From Flectonema sp. DT1601 (lineage: Eukaryota > Euglenozoa > Diplonemea > Diplonemida > Diplonemidae): a stretch of DNA of 64,000 nt. This document shows positions 52,831-62,804 of this stretch, piece after piece; position 1 is the stretch's first letter; each line of letters opens with the position of its first letter. Under the pieces are notes generated by a model. It worked only from the letters and a program-made list of their open reading frames with translations. It did no database searches and was not told the DNA's origin. The position numbers and the translations under genes are program-made. The DNA is taken from NCBI GenBank assembly GCA_964019425.1, contig OZ025822.1:62001-126000 (forward strand), written 5' to 3'.

Positions 52831-54057
52831 CTACCAAACATACACCCAAGAGTAGCTAACTATTTCACTGGAAGTTGGACTGCCAACAACGTTACCAGTT
52901 TGAGAATAGCACTTCGCGTGAGTGACCTTGTCAACCACATCTCCATTTCTCCAAACCACACGAAGACCATCCTCGAATGGCAGAGGATCCATCTCATGAA
53001 ATCTGTAAGCTGACCAGGTCACTCCAGCAGTCTTATTCAAATGAGTGAGTCCAGAAACAGGCATCTGAAACTCACCAGCGTCAAAGTACCAGGCGGAGTC
53101 AAAGTAATCCTCAGTACCAGTACTTAAAAGAGTTCCTGGAAAGGCCTCGTTGTACGGAGTGTATGAGTGATAACATCCTTCTAAGAAGTTCATATTTCCA
53201 CTCTTCACGATGAGTGATGAAGCGAAGTGGATTCCTGAACCTGTTGGAACACTCGTAACGTTCACCCACTCGAGGGGTTTCACAGTTCCCTCAAACTTCT
53301 GAAGCAGCAACTTAGCGTTGCTTGGGATTTCAACCCCGCTGATAGTGATCGGGGCATCAAGAACTCCTCTCACAATGATGAAAAACGAACCTTGATTTCT
53401 CAGAGTGTCTGACTGAATAGTAATTCTGATGGACTTCGTGAATGGGATCTTAAAGTTGTGAAAGTACGCACGTCTGCTTCCAGAACCAACCCACTTGGTT
53501 CCCCACGGAGCAATCGATGAGTCATTAAATCCAACACCACTGGCACGAAGAGGATTGTAGTCGATCGAAGCAGTCGTCTCACCATCGACGTAGTACCTGA
53601 CACGAGTTGACTGAATGCAGTCCTCAGTACACGTCGCCCAAAAGTGAGACATCACACCGATGTTGTTTGGTGCAACATTGTGCTCAAAGATCGATGTTTC
53701 ATTTCCTGGGAGTGTTACCCCACTGTGACCAGTTCCAAAATGTTTTCTGTTGGTGTTGTCATCTCCGCAGTTGCACACTCTGCTGGTACTCCAGTGATAT
53801 GATTCACAAAGAGAATTTTCTGGAATACTTGCGGTTCCAACACACTTTCCAGATACGTATCCAGGATGCTCTCCCCTGCTCCATGTGCTCTCACCATCGC
53901 AGTCAACTCCTAAAGATTTGAATAACTTCATCGTCTCATCAGTCTCAATCTTTGGTAGACAAGACCTTCCAATCCTACCGCAGGTTACGGAACACGAATC
54001 ACCACGTTCACCTAATATGTACCCCACAGCGTGGATGGTAGTTAGAAGTGACAACAT
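52831..54057 (-). CDS. GH172 (DUF2961) glycoside hydrolase, copy 5 (mosaic)
   Basis: The product is 408 residues. The N-terminal third matches copy 4 (PENSLCESYHW). The middle matches copy 3 (NQGSFFIIV, ITISGVEIP). The C-terminal third matches copies 2 and 4 (HLNKTAGVTWS, VVDKVTHAK, GNVVGSP). Such a mosaic points to gene conversion or unequal crossing-over. The catalytic motifs and signal peptide are intact. Confidence 0.93.
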   Translation of the reverse strand: MLSLLTTIHAVGYILGERGDSCSVTCGRIGRSCLPKIETDETMKLFKSLGVDCDGESTWSRGEHPGYVSGKCVGTASIPENSLCESYHWSTSRVCNCGDDNTNRKHFGTGHSGVTLPGNETSIFEHNVAPNNIGVMSHFWATCTEDCIQSTRVRYYVDGETTASIDYNPLRASGVGFNDSSIAPWGTKWVGSGSRRAYFHNFKIPFTKSIRITIQSDTLRNQGSFFIIVRGVLDAPITISGVEIPSNAKLLLQKFEGTVKPLEWVNVTSVPTGSGIHFASSLIVKSGNMNFLEGCYHSYTPYNEAFPGTLLSTGTEDYFDSAWYFDAGEFQMPVSGLTHLNKTAGVTWSAYRFHEMDPLPFEDGLRVVWRNGDVVDKVTHAKCYSQTGNVVGSPTSSEIVSYSWVYVW

Positions 54058-54586
54058 GTTATTTGTCAAATAGAAGACCTGTTTGTGGAGAATGATTATT
54101 AAAACTTCTCTTAAAAATATTTCATCACTACCACAAAGAACACCCTGATGGGTATGCAGTCTTCTGCTTGGCTTCAACACACAAAGAACACCTTAATAGG
54201 TGTGCAGTCGACTGGTTAGAATCAACAGGCTCTTTATTAGTGGTAAAAGAGGAACTCACACCCGACTGAGAATCGGGGAGGATTAAATCAACGATGTCAG
54301 AATGAAATCAATTTTATCGCAGAGAAAACTTTCAAAGCTTCAATAGCTGAGATCTCAAGTTCAAGTTTTTTTGAATTGGCTCCCCTTGAATTGCGATTCC
54401 GCCTGCATGACATCAATGTATTATAGCACGTTGGTATAACAAATTAAAAAAGAGAGCATCAAGTGAAATAGGTCACAGAAGCTTAATCTTCTATTTGTCG
54501 AAATATAAAAAACAAACAAATTTCGTATGAAGAATCAAACGAATTAGAATTTATCAAACATGAGATGAGAAAACAAAATGTGATGC
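54058..54586. other. GH172 spacer with conserved hairpin elements
   Basis: The right half matches the other spacers up to about 54345. The sequence then diverges (TTTTTTTGAATTGGCTCC), though it retains a version of the last block (GAATTGCGATTCCGCC). No gene was seen. Confidence 0.5.
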
Positions 54587-55813
54587 CTACCAAACATACA
54601 CCCAAGAGTAGCTAACTATTTCACTGGAAGTTGGACTGCCAACAACGTTACCAGTTTGAGAATAGCACTTCGCGTGAGTGACCTTGTCAACCACATCTCC
54701 ATTTCTCCAAACCACACGAAGACCATCCTCGAATGGCAGAGGATCCATCTCATGAAATCTGTAAGCTGACCAGGTCACTCCAGCAGTCTTATTCAAATGA
54801 GTGAGTCCAGAAACAGGCATCTGAAACTCACCAGCGTCAAAGTACCAGGCGGAGTCAAAGTAATCCTCAGTACCAGTACTTAAAAGAGTTCCTGGAAAGG
54901 CCTCGTTGAACGGAGTGTATGAGTGATAACATCCTTCCAAGAAGTTCATATTTCCACTCTTCACGATGAGTGATGAAGCGAAGTGGATTCCTGAACCTGT
55001 TGGAACACTCGTAACGTTCACCCACTCGAGGGGTTTCACAGTTCCCTCAAACTTCTGAAGCAGCAACTTAGCGTTGCTTGGAATTGCAACCCCGCTGACG
55101 GTGATCGGGGCATCAAGAACTCCTCTCACGATGACGAAAAATGAATTTTGATTTCTCAGTGTGTCTGACTGAATAGTAATTCTGATGGACTTCGTGAATG
55201 GGATCTTAAAGTTGTGAAAGTACGCACGTCTGCTTCCAGAACCAACCCACTTGGTTCCCCACGGAGCAATCGATGAGTCATTAAATCCAACACCACTGGC
55301 ACGAAGAGGATTGTAGTCGATCGAAGCAGTCGTCTCACCATCGACGTAGTACCTGACACGAGTTGACTGAATGCAGTCCTCAGTACACGTCGCCCAAAAG
55401 TGAGACATCACACCGATGTTGTTTGGTGCAACATTGTGCTCAAAGATCGACGTTTCATTTCCTGGGAGCATAACATCACTGTGACCAGTTCCAAAATGTT
55501 TTCTGTTGGTGTTGTCATCTCCGCAGTTGCACACTCTGCTGGTACTCCAGTGATATGAATCACAAAGAACGTTGTCAGGAATACTTGCGGTTCCAACACA
55601 CTTTCCAGATACGTATCCAGGATGCTCTCCCCTGCTCCATGTGCTCTCACCATCGCAGTCAACTCCTAAAGATTTGAATAACTTCATCGTCTCATCAGTC
55701 TCAATCTTTGGGAGACAAGACCTTCCAATCCTACCGCAGGTTACGGAACACGAATCACCACGTTCACCTAATATGTACCCCACAGCGTGGATGGTAGTTA
55801 GAAGTGACAACAT
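54587..55813 (-). CDS. GH172 (DUF2961) glycoside hydrolase, copy 6
   Basis: The product is 408 residues and is the first copy in the direction of transcription. It is close to copy 2, with NQNSFFVIV and HSDVMLPG as differences. LEGCYHSY and TGTEDYF are intact. Its 5' flank is unique and lacks the paired-hairpin leader, so it may be regulated differently. Confidence 0.93.
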   Translation of the reverse strand: MLSLLTTIHAVGYILGERGDSCSVTCGRIGRSCLPKIETDETMKLFKSLGVDCDGESTWSRGEHPGYVSGKCVGTASIPDNVLCDSYHWSTSRVCNCGDDNTNRKHFGTGHSDVMLPGNETSIFEHNVAPNNIGVMSHFWATCTEDCIQSTRVRYYVDGETTASIDYNPLRASGVGFNDSSIAPWGTKWVGSGSRRAYFHNFKIPFTKSIRITIQSDTLRNQNSFFVIVRGVLDAPITVSGVAIPSNAKLLLQKFEGTVKPLEWVNVTSVPTGSGIHFASSLIVKSGNMNFLEGCYHSYTPFNEAFPGTLLSTGTEDYFDSAWYFDAGEFQMPVSGLTHLNKTAGVTWSAYRFHEMDPLPFEDGLRVVWRNGDVVDKVTHAKCYSQTGNVVGSPTSSEIVSYSWVYVW

Positions 55814-56216
55814 GTTTTGATATTATTATCTGGTGAAATAAAGAACGCGATTATTTTAGCCAACGAGTTGCTTAGAAACGATCAACGCTAAACCTGACTG
55901 CGTGTCTTTTGCTGTTATTTTGTTTGTTGGATAAGTGCTGTATGAATGTGTATTTAAATATATAAAAGTAATCTTTTTTCTACTAGAGTTTGTTCGCAAA
56001 CAGCAAATCGAACTTTATAAAAATGAAATAAAAACAAATAAAAAAAGATAAATACAAAATCTACAACAGAATAGTAAGTTAGCGAGTCCCACATGCCAGT
56101 TGAAAGACGCTCAAATAAAATAAGTACAGTAATAACAGGAAACAAAAAAAAAAAAAAAAAAAAAAAAAGTCAAGTCTAAAATAATAACTGAATGCTGTCT
56201 CAGTGATCGTATTTAT
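55814..56216. other. Intergenic, no gene seen
   Basis: This is unique 5' flank of GH172 copy 6, with an A-run at 56141-56168 near the end of the PDZ coiled-coil gene. No conserved element was recognised. Confidence 0.45.
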
Positions 56217-58304
56217 TTAACAATTTTGGGAAATATTTGGTGTTCGATGTGCGATAATGCTCACAGGGGAAGCACTAAATTGCGACAACGGTTTAGGAAG
56301 AGGCATAGGAGGACATGGCTTTAATGGAATACAAATTCTTGGGGAGCTATGATGCGCTATGACCTCAACCTCTTGAATGTCATCACAGATAGAATGGCCC
56401 AACGTCGATGGAGAGTAGGATTCAATTGGTGGAGGTGGTGGCAGTCCTCCAAATGGCCTCCGAGGTGATAAATTTTTGTTAGTCGAATGCGACGGATTGC
56501 GTGCCGACACTAATTTCAAAGAAGTTTCAAGTTCGAATATCCTCTGTTTCATTCCCATCTCTAATGTCTTTGTGCTATCAATCTTCGATAGTAAATCATC
56601 AAGGGTACCTTTCAGAACAGAATTTTCATTTTCAAGACGCTGGCGGTCAGTTTGAAGAGATCCAACCTTCCACTTGGCAGCAGTCATACGCGCTTGCACA
56701 GCTGTAAGTCTTGTCGCATGCTGTGCAAGGCATTGCAATACGATTTGCTGTTCTGGAGCACCAACAGATGAAAATGCTGCAATCGCTCCTTGAAAGTCAA
56801 ATGGAGTTGGCGGAGGTATATAAACTTCTGGTGTTGGTTCACGTGGTGGAGGAACTTTCTCACCTTCGAATTCAACCGAACGCTCCCACTGTTGCATTCT
56901 CTGAGATTGTAGGGATTCTGTAATTTCTTTTGACTTTTTAAGTTCCAACTCAAGACGCTGTTTATCTTCTTGAGCTCTCGATAATCGAAGCGTTAAGACT
57001 TTCTTTTCCTGAGTGAGTCTCGCATTGACACCAACTAACTGAACATCCATCGTACGGTCTTGTACACTTATTTCCTTTTGTTGTGCAGCATCCAATAGTC
57101 TTCTGGTATCGACTACTTGTTGTCTTTCCTTTTCAAGTTCTAATTCAATTTGTAATCTACGATGGCGTTCTGAATCTAAAGTTATCGCCTTTGAGTTGAT
57201 ATGTTCTTTATAGTCAGAAAGTAAAACAGACATCCCTCCAGTAAGTTGACACAATCTTTGAACGTCTGGGTAGGTCAACTGAGGACTTGTTGATATGGAA
57301 AACGTCGCAGTTTTGACGCGATTTCCAGTTCTGAATTGAACGATAGCTTCTGGTCTCGCATATGCTAACAATAGGATTTGAAGGTGAACAACCGAAGCAA
57401 CTTCAGTATCCTGAACACGGAGAATAACATCACCCGCAGCAATCCCAAGATCATCAGCAAGACCATCGGCCACTATCACTTTTGTTGTTCCAGTGAAAGT
57501 CAGTGTTTGAGCATTGCTTGCTTTCCACGACTGATCATTGCTTAGCATATCAATATCTTTTACGATATCAACAGAAGGAATATCAATAGCAGTAATACCA
57601 AAAACTAAAGGTAATATTTGTTCTAAGGCTTCCTCTCCCTGGACATCATCGATAATCGATTGAGTGATATGAGAGTGAGTTAGTTGATGACACTTCCCTT
57701 GTAAGTCTGATAGTTCCCTAGTCAGTGTTTCTATTTTTAAATTTTGTTGAACTTGGAGTTCCGACGCTTGGTCTCTATCTCGTTCTCTAGAATTCGAAAC
57801 CGAAACTAACTCGTCTTGGAGACGTGAGATTTCATGTTTTCGACCATCGCAGTGGTCAGAAAGCTGTTTTACTTTTTGTTTTAGATGGACGGATTTTTCT
57901 ACTTCCGTATCAGCTCGTAGTGCCGCGTCATCCATTGACATGATTCGTTCTTCAAGTTTTCTCAATTGAAGATCATATTCTTCCCGTTCAGCTCTCCTGC
58001 ATCTTTTTTCATTAATCAGGTCATCAGTTACTTTTTGAAGATATAAATCCGAAGGAGGAGGTTCCCCTCTTCTAATAGACGCGGCAATCTCCATCGTTGA
58101 TGTTGCTAACCTACCAGGAGATGACTGCCTCATTCCAGCTAGTATACGATGACCAGCTAATGGAGTAGGCATTGATGGCGTGCTAACTGTCGGAATTCCC
58201 AAATCTATTGAATGAAATGCAGGCATCACATCTCTATGAGGAGATACTTCTCTTTCAATATTCGGACGTAGTCGTTCTGGTGTGAACCGTCGCATGGAAT
58301 CCAT
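56217..58304 (-). CDS. Coiled-coil protein with central PDZ-like domain
   Basis: The product is 695 residues. A disordered N-terminus of about 100 residues is followed by coiled coil at about 105-235 (EREEYDLQLRKLEERI). A PDZ-like domain lies at about 265-340 (ADGLADDLGIAAGDVILRVQ, VVHLQILLLAYARPEAIVQF). More coiled coil at about 360-480 is rich in Glu/Lys/Arg. A Pro-rich segment follows (PPREPTPEVYIPPPTPFDF). A last coiled coil lies at about 545-600, and the tail is Pro-rich (GGLPPPPPIES). The layout suggests a centrosomal, basal-body or axonemal scaffold (inference). The gene family is not recognised. The ATG follows an A-run. Confidence 0.8.
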   Translation of the reverse strand: MDSMRRFTPERLRPNIEREVSPHRDVMPAFHSIDLGIPTVSTPSMPTPLAGHRILAGMRQSSPGRLATSTMEIAASIRRGEPPPSDLYLQKVTDDLINEKRCRRAEREEYDLQLRKLEERIMSMDDAALRADTEVEKSVHLKQKVKQLSDHCDGRKHEISRLQDELVSVSNSRERDRDQASELQVQQNLKIETLTRELSDLQGKCHQLTHSHITQSIIDDVQGEEALEQILPLVFGITAIDIPSVDIVKDIDMLSNDQSWKASNAQTLTFTGTTKVIVADGLADDLGIAAGDVILRVQDTEVASVVHLQILLLAYARPEAIVQFRTGNRVKTATFSISTSPQLTYPDVQRLCQLTGGMSVLLSDYKEHINSKAITLDSERHRRLQIELELEKERQQVVDTRRLLDAAQQKEISVQDRTMDVQLVGVNARLTQEKKVLTLRLSRAQEDKQRLELELKKSKEITESLQSQRMQQWERSVEFEGEKVPPPREPTPEVYIPPPTPFDFQGAIAAFSSVGAPEQQIVLQCLAQHATRLTAVQARMTAAKWKVGSLQTDRQRLENENSVLKGTLDDLLSKIDSTKTLEMGMKQRIFELETSLKLVSARNPSHSTNKNLSPRRPFGGLPPPPPIESYSPSTLGHSICDDIQEVEVIAHHSSPRICIPLKPCPPMPLPKPLSQFSASPVSIIAHRTPNISQNC

Positions 58305-58536
58305 TTTTTTTCTTTTTTAAGAATACTTTTTTTTTTTGATTGTCACGTCACTCTGTTTTATGAAAATAAATTTTGTAAGAATTTGAAAAATTAAAAAAAA
58401 AAAACTTTAAAAAAAAGAATATCTAAAAAACCTTTTTCCAATCTATGAGTAGCAGTATGACAATAAAAACATGAAGGGAATCCAACAACAACAACAGCAG
58501 TAATCTAAATGCTGTTTTCTATAAGTGTTTTTTTTT
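58305..58536. other. Short intergenic region
   Basis: This lies between the PDZ coiled-coil gene and the end of the kinesin gene. A possible further kinesin exon after TTATAG at about 58523 would encode a hydrophobic tail, but support is too weak to call it. Confidence 0.35.
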
Positions 58537-60724
58537 TTAAGGAAAAAAAAAAAAAAGAAAAATTGGTACCTGCTCCGTTTTTACTTTTGTAGAAGGTGTT
58601 CTACGTGAAGGTAAAATACTGATTCTATTCTTCTTTTTTTTTTTTTTTTTTTTTTTGGTACACATAAGTTTTTATACACGAAAACAGGCCTATCCTACAG
58701 AGTGACTTCAGGCGATCACGTTGACTAACGCTTTCTTTTAGTTTTTAGTACCTGTAGGAGTGAGATGTGTGTTTGTTTATTTCGAGTAATTGACATAAAA
58801 ATATGAATCAAAAAAAAAAAAGACATACCGGAGTAGAACTCCTCGCAGGGGTGAGCACACGACTAGGACTTGGAGCAATAAGAGTCTTCTTTGAGCCATT
58901 CCAATTAAATTCGTCAACAATTTTCGAAGGAAGAAGTGGTCGTCTGTTTGCCAGACTTAGTATTTCTCTTGAGACGTCAGACAGAGGAGGGTGTTTTAGT
59001 GATTTTTTTGATTGCTTTGAATGATTTTTAAGAAAGTCTGACTGCACTTCCTTAATGTTGTTAATCAGGTTTGCTACAGAACTTGTTTTTCCACACAAAG
59101 AAGCGATTTTAGCTCTTTTAATGGAGTTTTGTTCGGTTATTGATTCGCTGTTTTTCTTTAATGAACCAATGTCATCTTCCAGATCTGAAATTTTCTCATC
59201 ACGTTGAGAGACCTGTACAGATAAAGTATTCTTCTCCTCCTCGAGTTGAGTGTATTTTCCTGTCAGGTCTTCCAGCTGCTGTTGTGTTTTTTCAATATTT
59301 TCGCTTCCACTGGCCTGAGTTGATAGCAGTTTATTCTTGTCTTTTATGATCGCTTCTTTCTCTTTTAATTGCTTGCGGATGTCACGGAGTTTTTCCTCAG
59401 ATTCGGATTTGTTGCCTTTGGTTCGTTCGATTGCCTTTTCGTTGTCATTTATTATTTGTTGTAGTTTGTGGACTTCTTTCTCAAGACGACGAACTTCTTT
59501 TTCTGATTCTGTTTTTTGTTTGTCCAGTCCAGCAATCTTTTCTTGTGATACGAAGTCTAGCTCTTCAAATAGTCTGGTTTCTGCTGCAGAATCAGCAGCA
59601 GCAGTGGCAAGAGCAGTTTTAACTTCTTGCTGGATAACATCTTCCATAGCAAGCTCACGTTGCTCTGCGATGTTTAGGTCTTCCTCATACATTGACATCA
59701 GTCTAAAGTGATCAGAGTAACTGACTAGAAGTTTCCCATCTGTTTCGTTAATCTTGACAGAGTTGTATACGACTCTGGCTCTGTCTGCAAAATGAATTGT
59801 TGACATCGTCTCAGAAAAGAACTTTTGTCTTGCGGTGATACAACAGATCAGATACGTTCTCGCACTTCCTCCTAAGCTGTTGCTTAGAATCCTCGTTAGT
59901 TTTGAGTCTCTGTAATTAACGTGACTTGATTTGTCTGCAAGCTGTTTTATGACGTGAGTTAGTGATAGCAATGACTTATTTATTGCACTTCCCTCTCTTA
60001 ATGTTGTCTCGTCAGTGGTACCAGCTGCCTTGGCGCATTCTGATCCAGCCAAGTCAACGAGATTTAAATGAGATGATCGTTTTCTTCCATTGCAAGTTCC
60101 GACGATTTGAATTCGGAAGATGGTATGCGACCGAGATGATCTTTCATTTAGATCGGTTTTTGATTTTTTTCGGTTCGCTTCACCGTTTTTGAGTGATGCT
60201 TTGGCTTCTTCTGCTGTAGAACAATCAACACCCTGCAACCCAACAAGAGTATCACAACGAAGCTCCAATTCAGACACGTCACTAGTAAGTAGATCATATA
60301 CATGTTCGTTATAAATTTCAAAAAAGCCAACAGTCATCGTAAAATGCCAATCAGATCTCTTAGATGCTTCTTCAAACAATGAATCAACCAGTCTTGCTGA
60401 TGTTCCGACGTCTGTTTTTGAACCTTGCATTGTGTGAGTCTTACCTGTTGCAGTTTGTCCGTATGCTAGTACAGTCCCACTGATACCGTCGAGTCCTGAG
60501 CTTACGACATCTTTTATCTCATGAAATACATCTTTATTACTGGCATCAGGTGAAAATATCTTTTGGAATAGGTAGCCGTCTTTACCTCGAGTTGCTTCTT
60601 TACCTTGTGTTGGACATAGTCGATGGTCAGACCATTTGAACATATTTTCATAACAATCACCGTCTTGAGCTGACTCAACATCGACTGGACGAAGACGGAT
60701 GTAAACTTTTATTTTATCAGTCAT
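58537..60724 (-). CDS. N-terminal-motor kinesin, two exons
   Basis: Exon 1 (60724-58829) encodes 632 residues. The motor domain (about 1-345) shows P-loop GQTATGKTHT, switch I NERSSRSH, switch II LVDLAGSE and INKSLLSLTHVI. The motor is followed by coiled coil (about 375-540) and a basic Ser/Thr-Pro tail (PSRVLTPARSSTP). A GTATGTC donor interrupts the tail. A second exon at about 58629-58570, after a long A-run, continues in phase with the same kind of sequence (ISILPSRRTPSTKVK). After it the frame ends at TAA 58537 if unspliced; another downstream exon is possible. Motor sequence and layout resemble kinesin-7 (CENP-E-like), but subfamily is uncertain. CTCTCACAG ends 15 nt before the ATG. Confidence 0.88.
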
Positions 60725-61149
60725 TTTGTGTAGAAGACTCTGTGAGAGTTGGAAAAAAAAATTTCAAAAAAAAAATTGACTTCTTCATAACATAGATAGG
60801 CATTCAAAAAAAAAAAAAGAAATATCTCTAAGGCAATTTGGCAAACACAAATATATTCAACAAAAAAAAAGATTTAAAAAATATATTATATCAGGGGGTA
60901 CACCTACCAAAAGCAACCCAGCAGTATTGGACAAAAATAAAATAAGGCGGAAAGAACACGAAGCAATATTTCTTGATCTCAAACTTAGTAATTATTGACA
61001 TTGCACCCCGCGAGATGATTTGCTGGGCAGTAATGATAACGGATTGTTGTCTCCAAACTAATAAAATAAATAAATAAAAAAATAATAAAACAGAAACACA
61101 TCCTTTTATTCCAGTACTGTACTTTTTTTTTTCGGAGTTTAAAAATGAT
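60725..61149. other. Intergenic, no gene seen
   Basis: This is spacer between the kinesin and cytochrome b5-reductase genes. The minus-strand frame at 60891-61172 is low-complexity and overlaps the downstream gene end. No RNA gene was recognised. Confidence 0.45.
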
Positions 61150-62595
61150 CTAAGCAAGAATAACAATGTCATCGAACCCTAATTCACCTAATAGATCTTT
61201 ACCCATGTCGTTAAACGCAGGAGTTCCACAAACCATCGACAACGTCTCTGATGTCGGTTTTGGTAAAAAGTCGACACACGAAGCACTGTCTACACGACCA
61301 GAGACAAAACCATCTTTAGCAGGTGCCGATTCCTGTGTGATGTGATGTCTAATCTTAAGATTTGGAAGAGAGAGAAACTCTCCAAGAAGAATATCCGCAG
61401 CCGTCTTGTTTGAAAGAATAAACCATCCGACTACCTCAGGGGATTCTTTCAGAAGGGTAAGTAACTTAATAAACGGAGCGATACCAGTCCCAGCAGCTAA
61501 AACAACAAATTGATTCTTACCTTCCATTGAAAATGTCGGTGGCGACATTGGCTGTGAAATACCAACATTGTCACCAACCTCAAGGCTGTGAATGAATGCG
61601 GATAGCCCCCTGTCGTAATTTTTAACTATTAAATGAATTTCTGTACCATCTTTGATAGGAGTGTAACTTCTAGCAGAACCAGTATTGTCAAATATTCTTA
61701 TGTGACCACAGAGTGGGACTATCACTTCTGACGGTGCTTTTAATTTTATGAGAGCCGTATCGTGAGATATGTCGTCCTTGTTCATCACTTTTAATGTCAT
61801 TTTTGCTCTTGGACCCTCTATCTTACCTCGTCCACGGGCACCAGACCCTCCATACGACGTCGGATTAGCAGCGAAATGAGCAGTAAGGGACGTGGCTCTT
61901 ATCATATTACCGATAAAGAATTCAGGTAGTTGCATGCGTGCTGAGGTGCTGTGATATTTGTCGAATTCTACAGACGCATCTTTTCCAGCGTACTTGAGTA
62001 GGATTTGATCACCACCCGGATGCTTATCTAAAAAGTTTGTTATATCATAAGCCTTACCATGAATAGTAACCCAACACTCTTCTTCATTGTTCCTTCCAGC
62101 GACCATCTGAGGAGTCAATAGCTCGCCCTTTTTGAATGGTATTTTTGGAACTTTTTCCGGTAATGTTTTTTTCATTGAAAAATTAGATTTTTGAACGGAA
62201 ATATGATAAGTTGGGGGGGCTTCATAAGTCATTTTCGGGTCAAACACTCCGATGCAGAAATTACCCATCATGGGTTCCACAGCAACCCATGGATGATATT
62301 TATTGTACATAAGAGTTGCGTCTTTTCCAGCACACGGGAGAAGAACATCTTCGCCTCCAGGGTGATATTTTCCAAATAACGTAACATCATAAACTCGTCC
62401 CTTTATAACCATCCACATGTCACCTCTTTTGTTATGTCGCTCGATTTCCCCCCTGCTGAATCCTCTCAGTGTTGGTTTCTTTGAATTCAGAGCCATCTCA
62501 GTCCACTCTCTCATACTGAAACCTGTACCTGGTTGAATCTTACCTCTTCTTTCTATAAGTGGGAGGTCAACCATGAAATCTGATGTGGAAGACAT
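61150..62595 (-). CDS. Double cytochrome b5 domain / NADH-cytochrome b5 reductase fusion
   Basis: The product is 481 residues. The first cytochrome b5 domain (about 45-120) has FGKYHPGGEDVLLP and KYHPWV, the paired haem-ligand His. The second (about 155-225) has FLDKHPGGDQIL and FDKYHS. A ferredoxin-reductase-like module follows (about 260-481): FAD motif ARSYTP, NADH motif VVLAAGTGIAPF and the late MVCGTPAF (CGxP). The order b5-b5-FAD-NADH recalls NCB5OR and nitrate-reductase-type electron chains. Here NADH would pass electrons through FAD to one or both haems, for lipid desaturation or other redox work. The acceptor is unknown. There is no membrane anchor and no CHORD-SGT1 domain between the b5 and reductase parts. 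A (CAA)n tract directly precedes the ATG. Confidence 0.93.
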   Translation of the reverse strand: MSSTSDFMVDLPLIERRGKIQPGTGFSMREWTEMALNSKKPTLRGFSRGEIERHNKRGDMWMVIKGRVYDVTLFGKYHPGGEDVLLPCAGKDATLMYNKYHPWVAVEPMMGNFCIGVFDPKMTYEAPPTYHISVQKSNFSMKKTLPEKVPKIPFKKGELLTPQMVAGRNNEEECWVTIHGKAYDITNFLDKHPGGDQILLKYAGKDASVEFDKYHSTSARMQLPEFFIGNMIRATSLTAHFAANPTSYGGSGARGRGKIEGPRAKMTLKVMNKDDISHDTALIKLKAPSEVIVPLCGHIRIFDNTGSARSYTPIKDGTEIHLIVKNYDRGLSAFIHSLEVGDNVGISQPMSPPTFSMEGKNQFVVLAAGTGIAPFIKLLTLLKESPEVVGWFILSNKTAADILLGEFLSLPNLKIRHHITQESAPAKDGFVSGRVDSASCVDFLPKPTSETLSMVCGTPAFNDMGKDLLGELGFDDIVILA

Positions 62596-62804
62596 TGTTG
62601 TTGTTGTTGTTGTTATTCCTTACCTATCGTGAAATAATATTAAATTAACAATTTCCTCCTTTTTTGTATTTTTTTTTTTTATATATATCACGTTACTTTT
62701 TTGTTAAGAATCACATTTGTAATTATAATTTTATAATAATTTCGATTTGGCGAAAACCGAAGCAATCCACTTACCAGTGAGTGTTGGCACGACGGAAAAT
62801 AAAA
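62596..62804. other. Short intergenic region
   Basis: This compact spacer has a T-run at 62668-62680 and the acceptor-like CACGATAG ending at 62624. Nothing else is visible. Confidence 0.45.
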
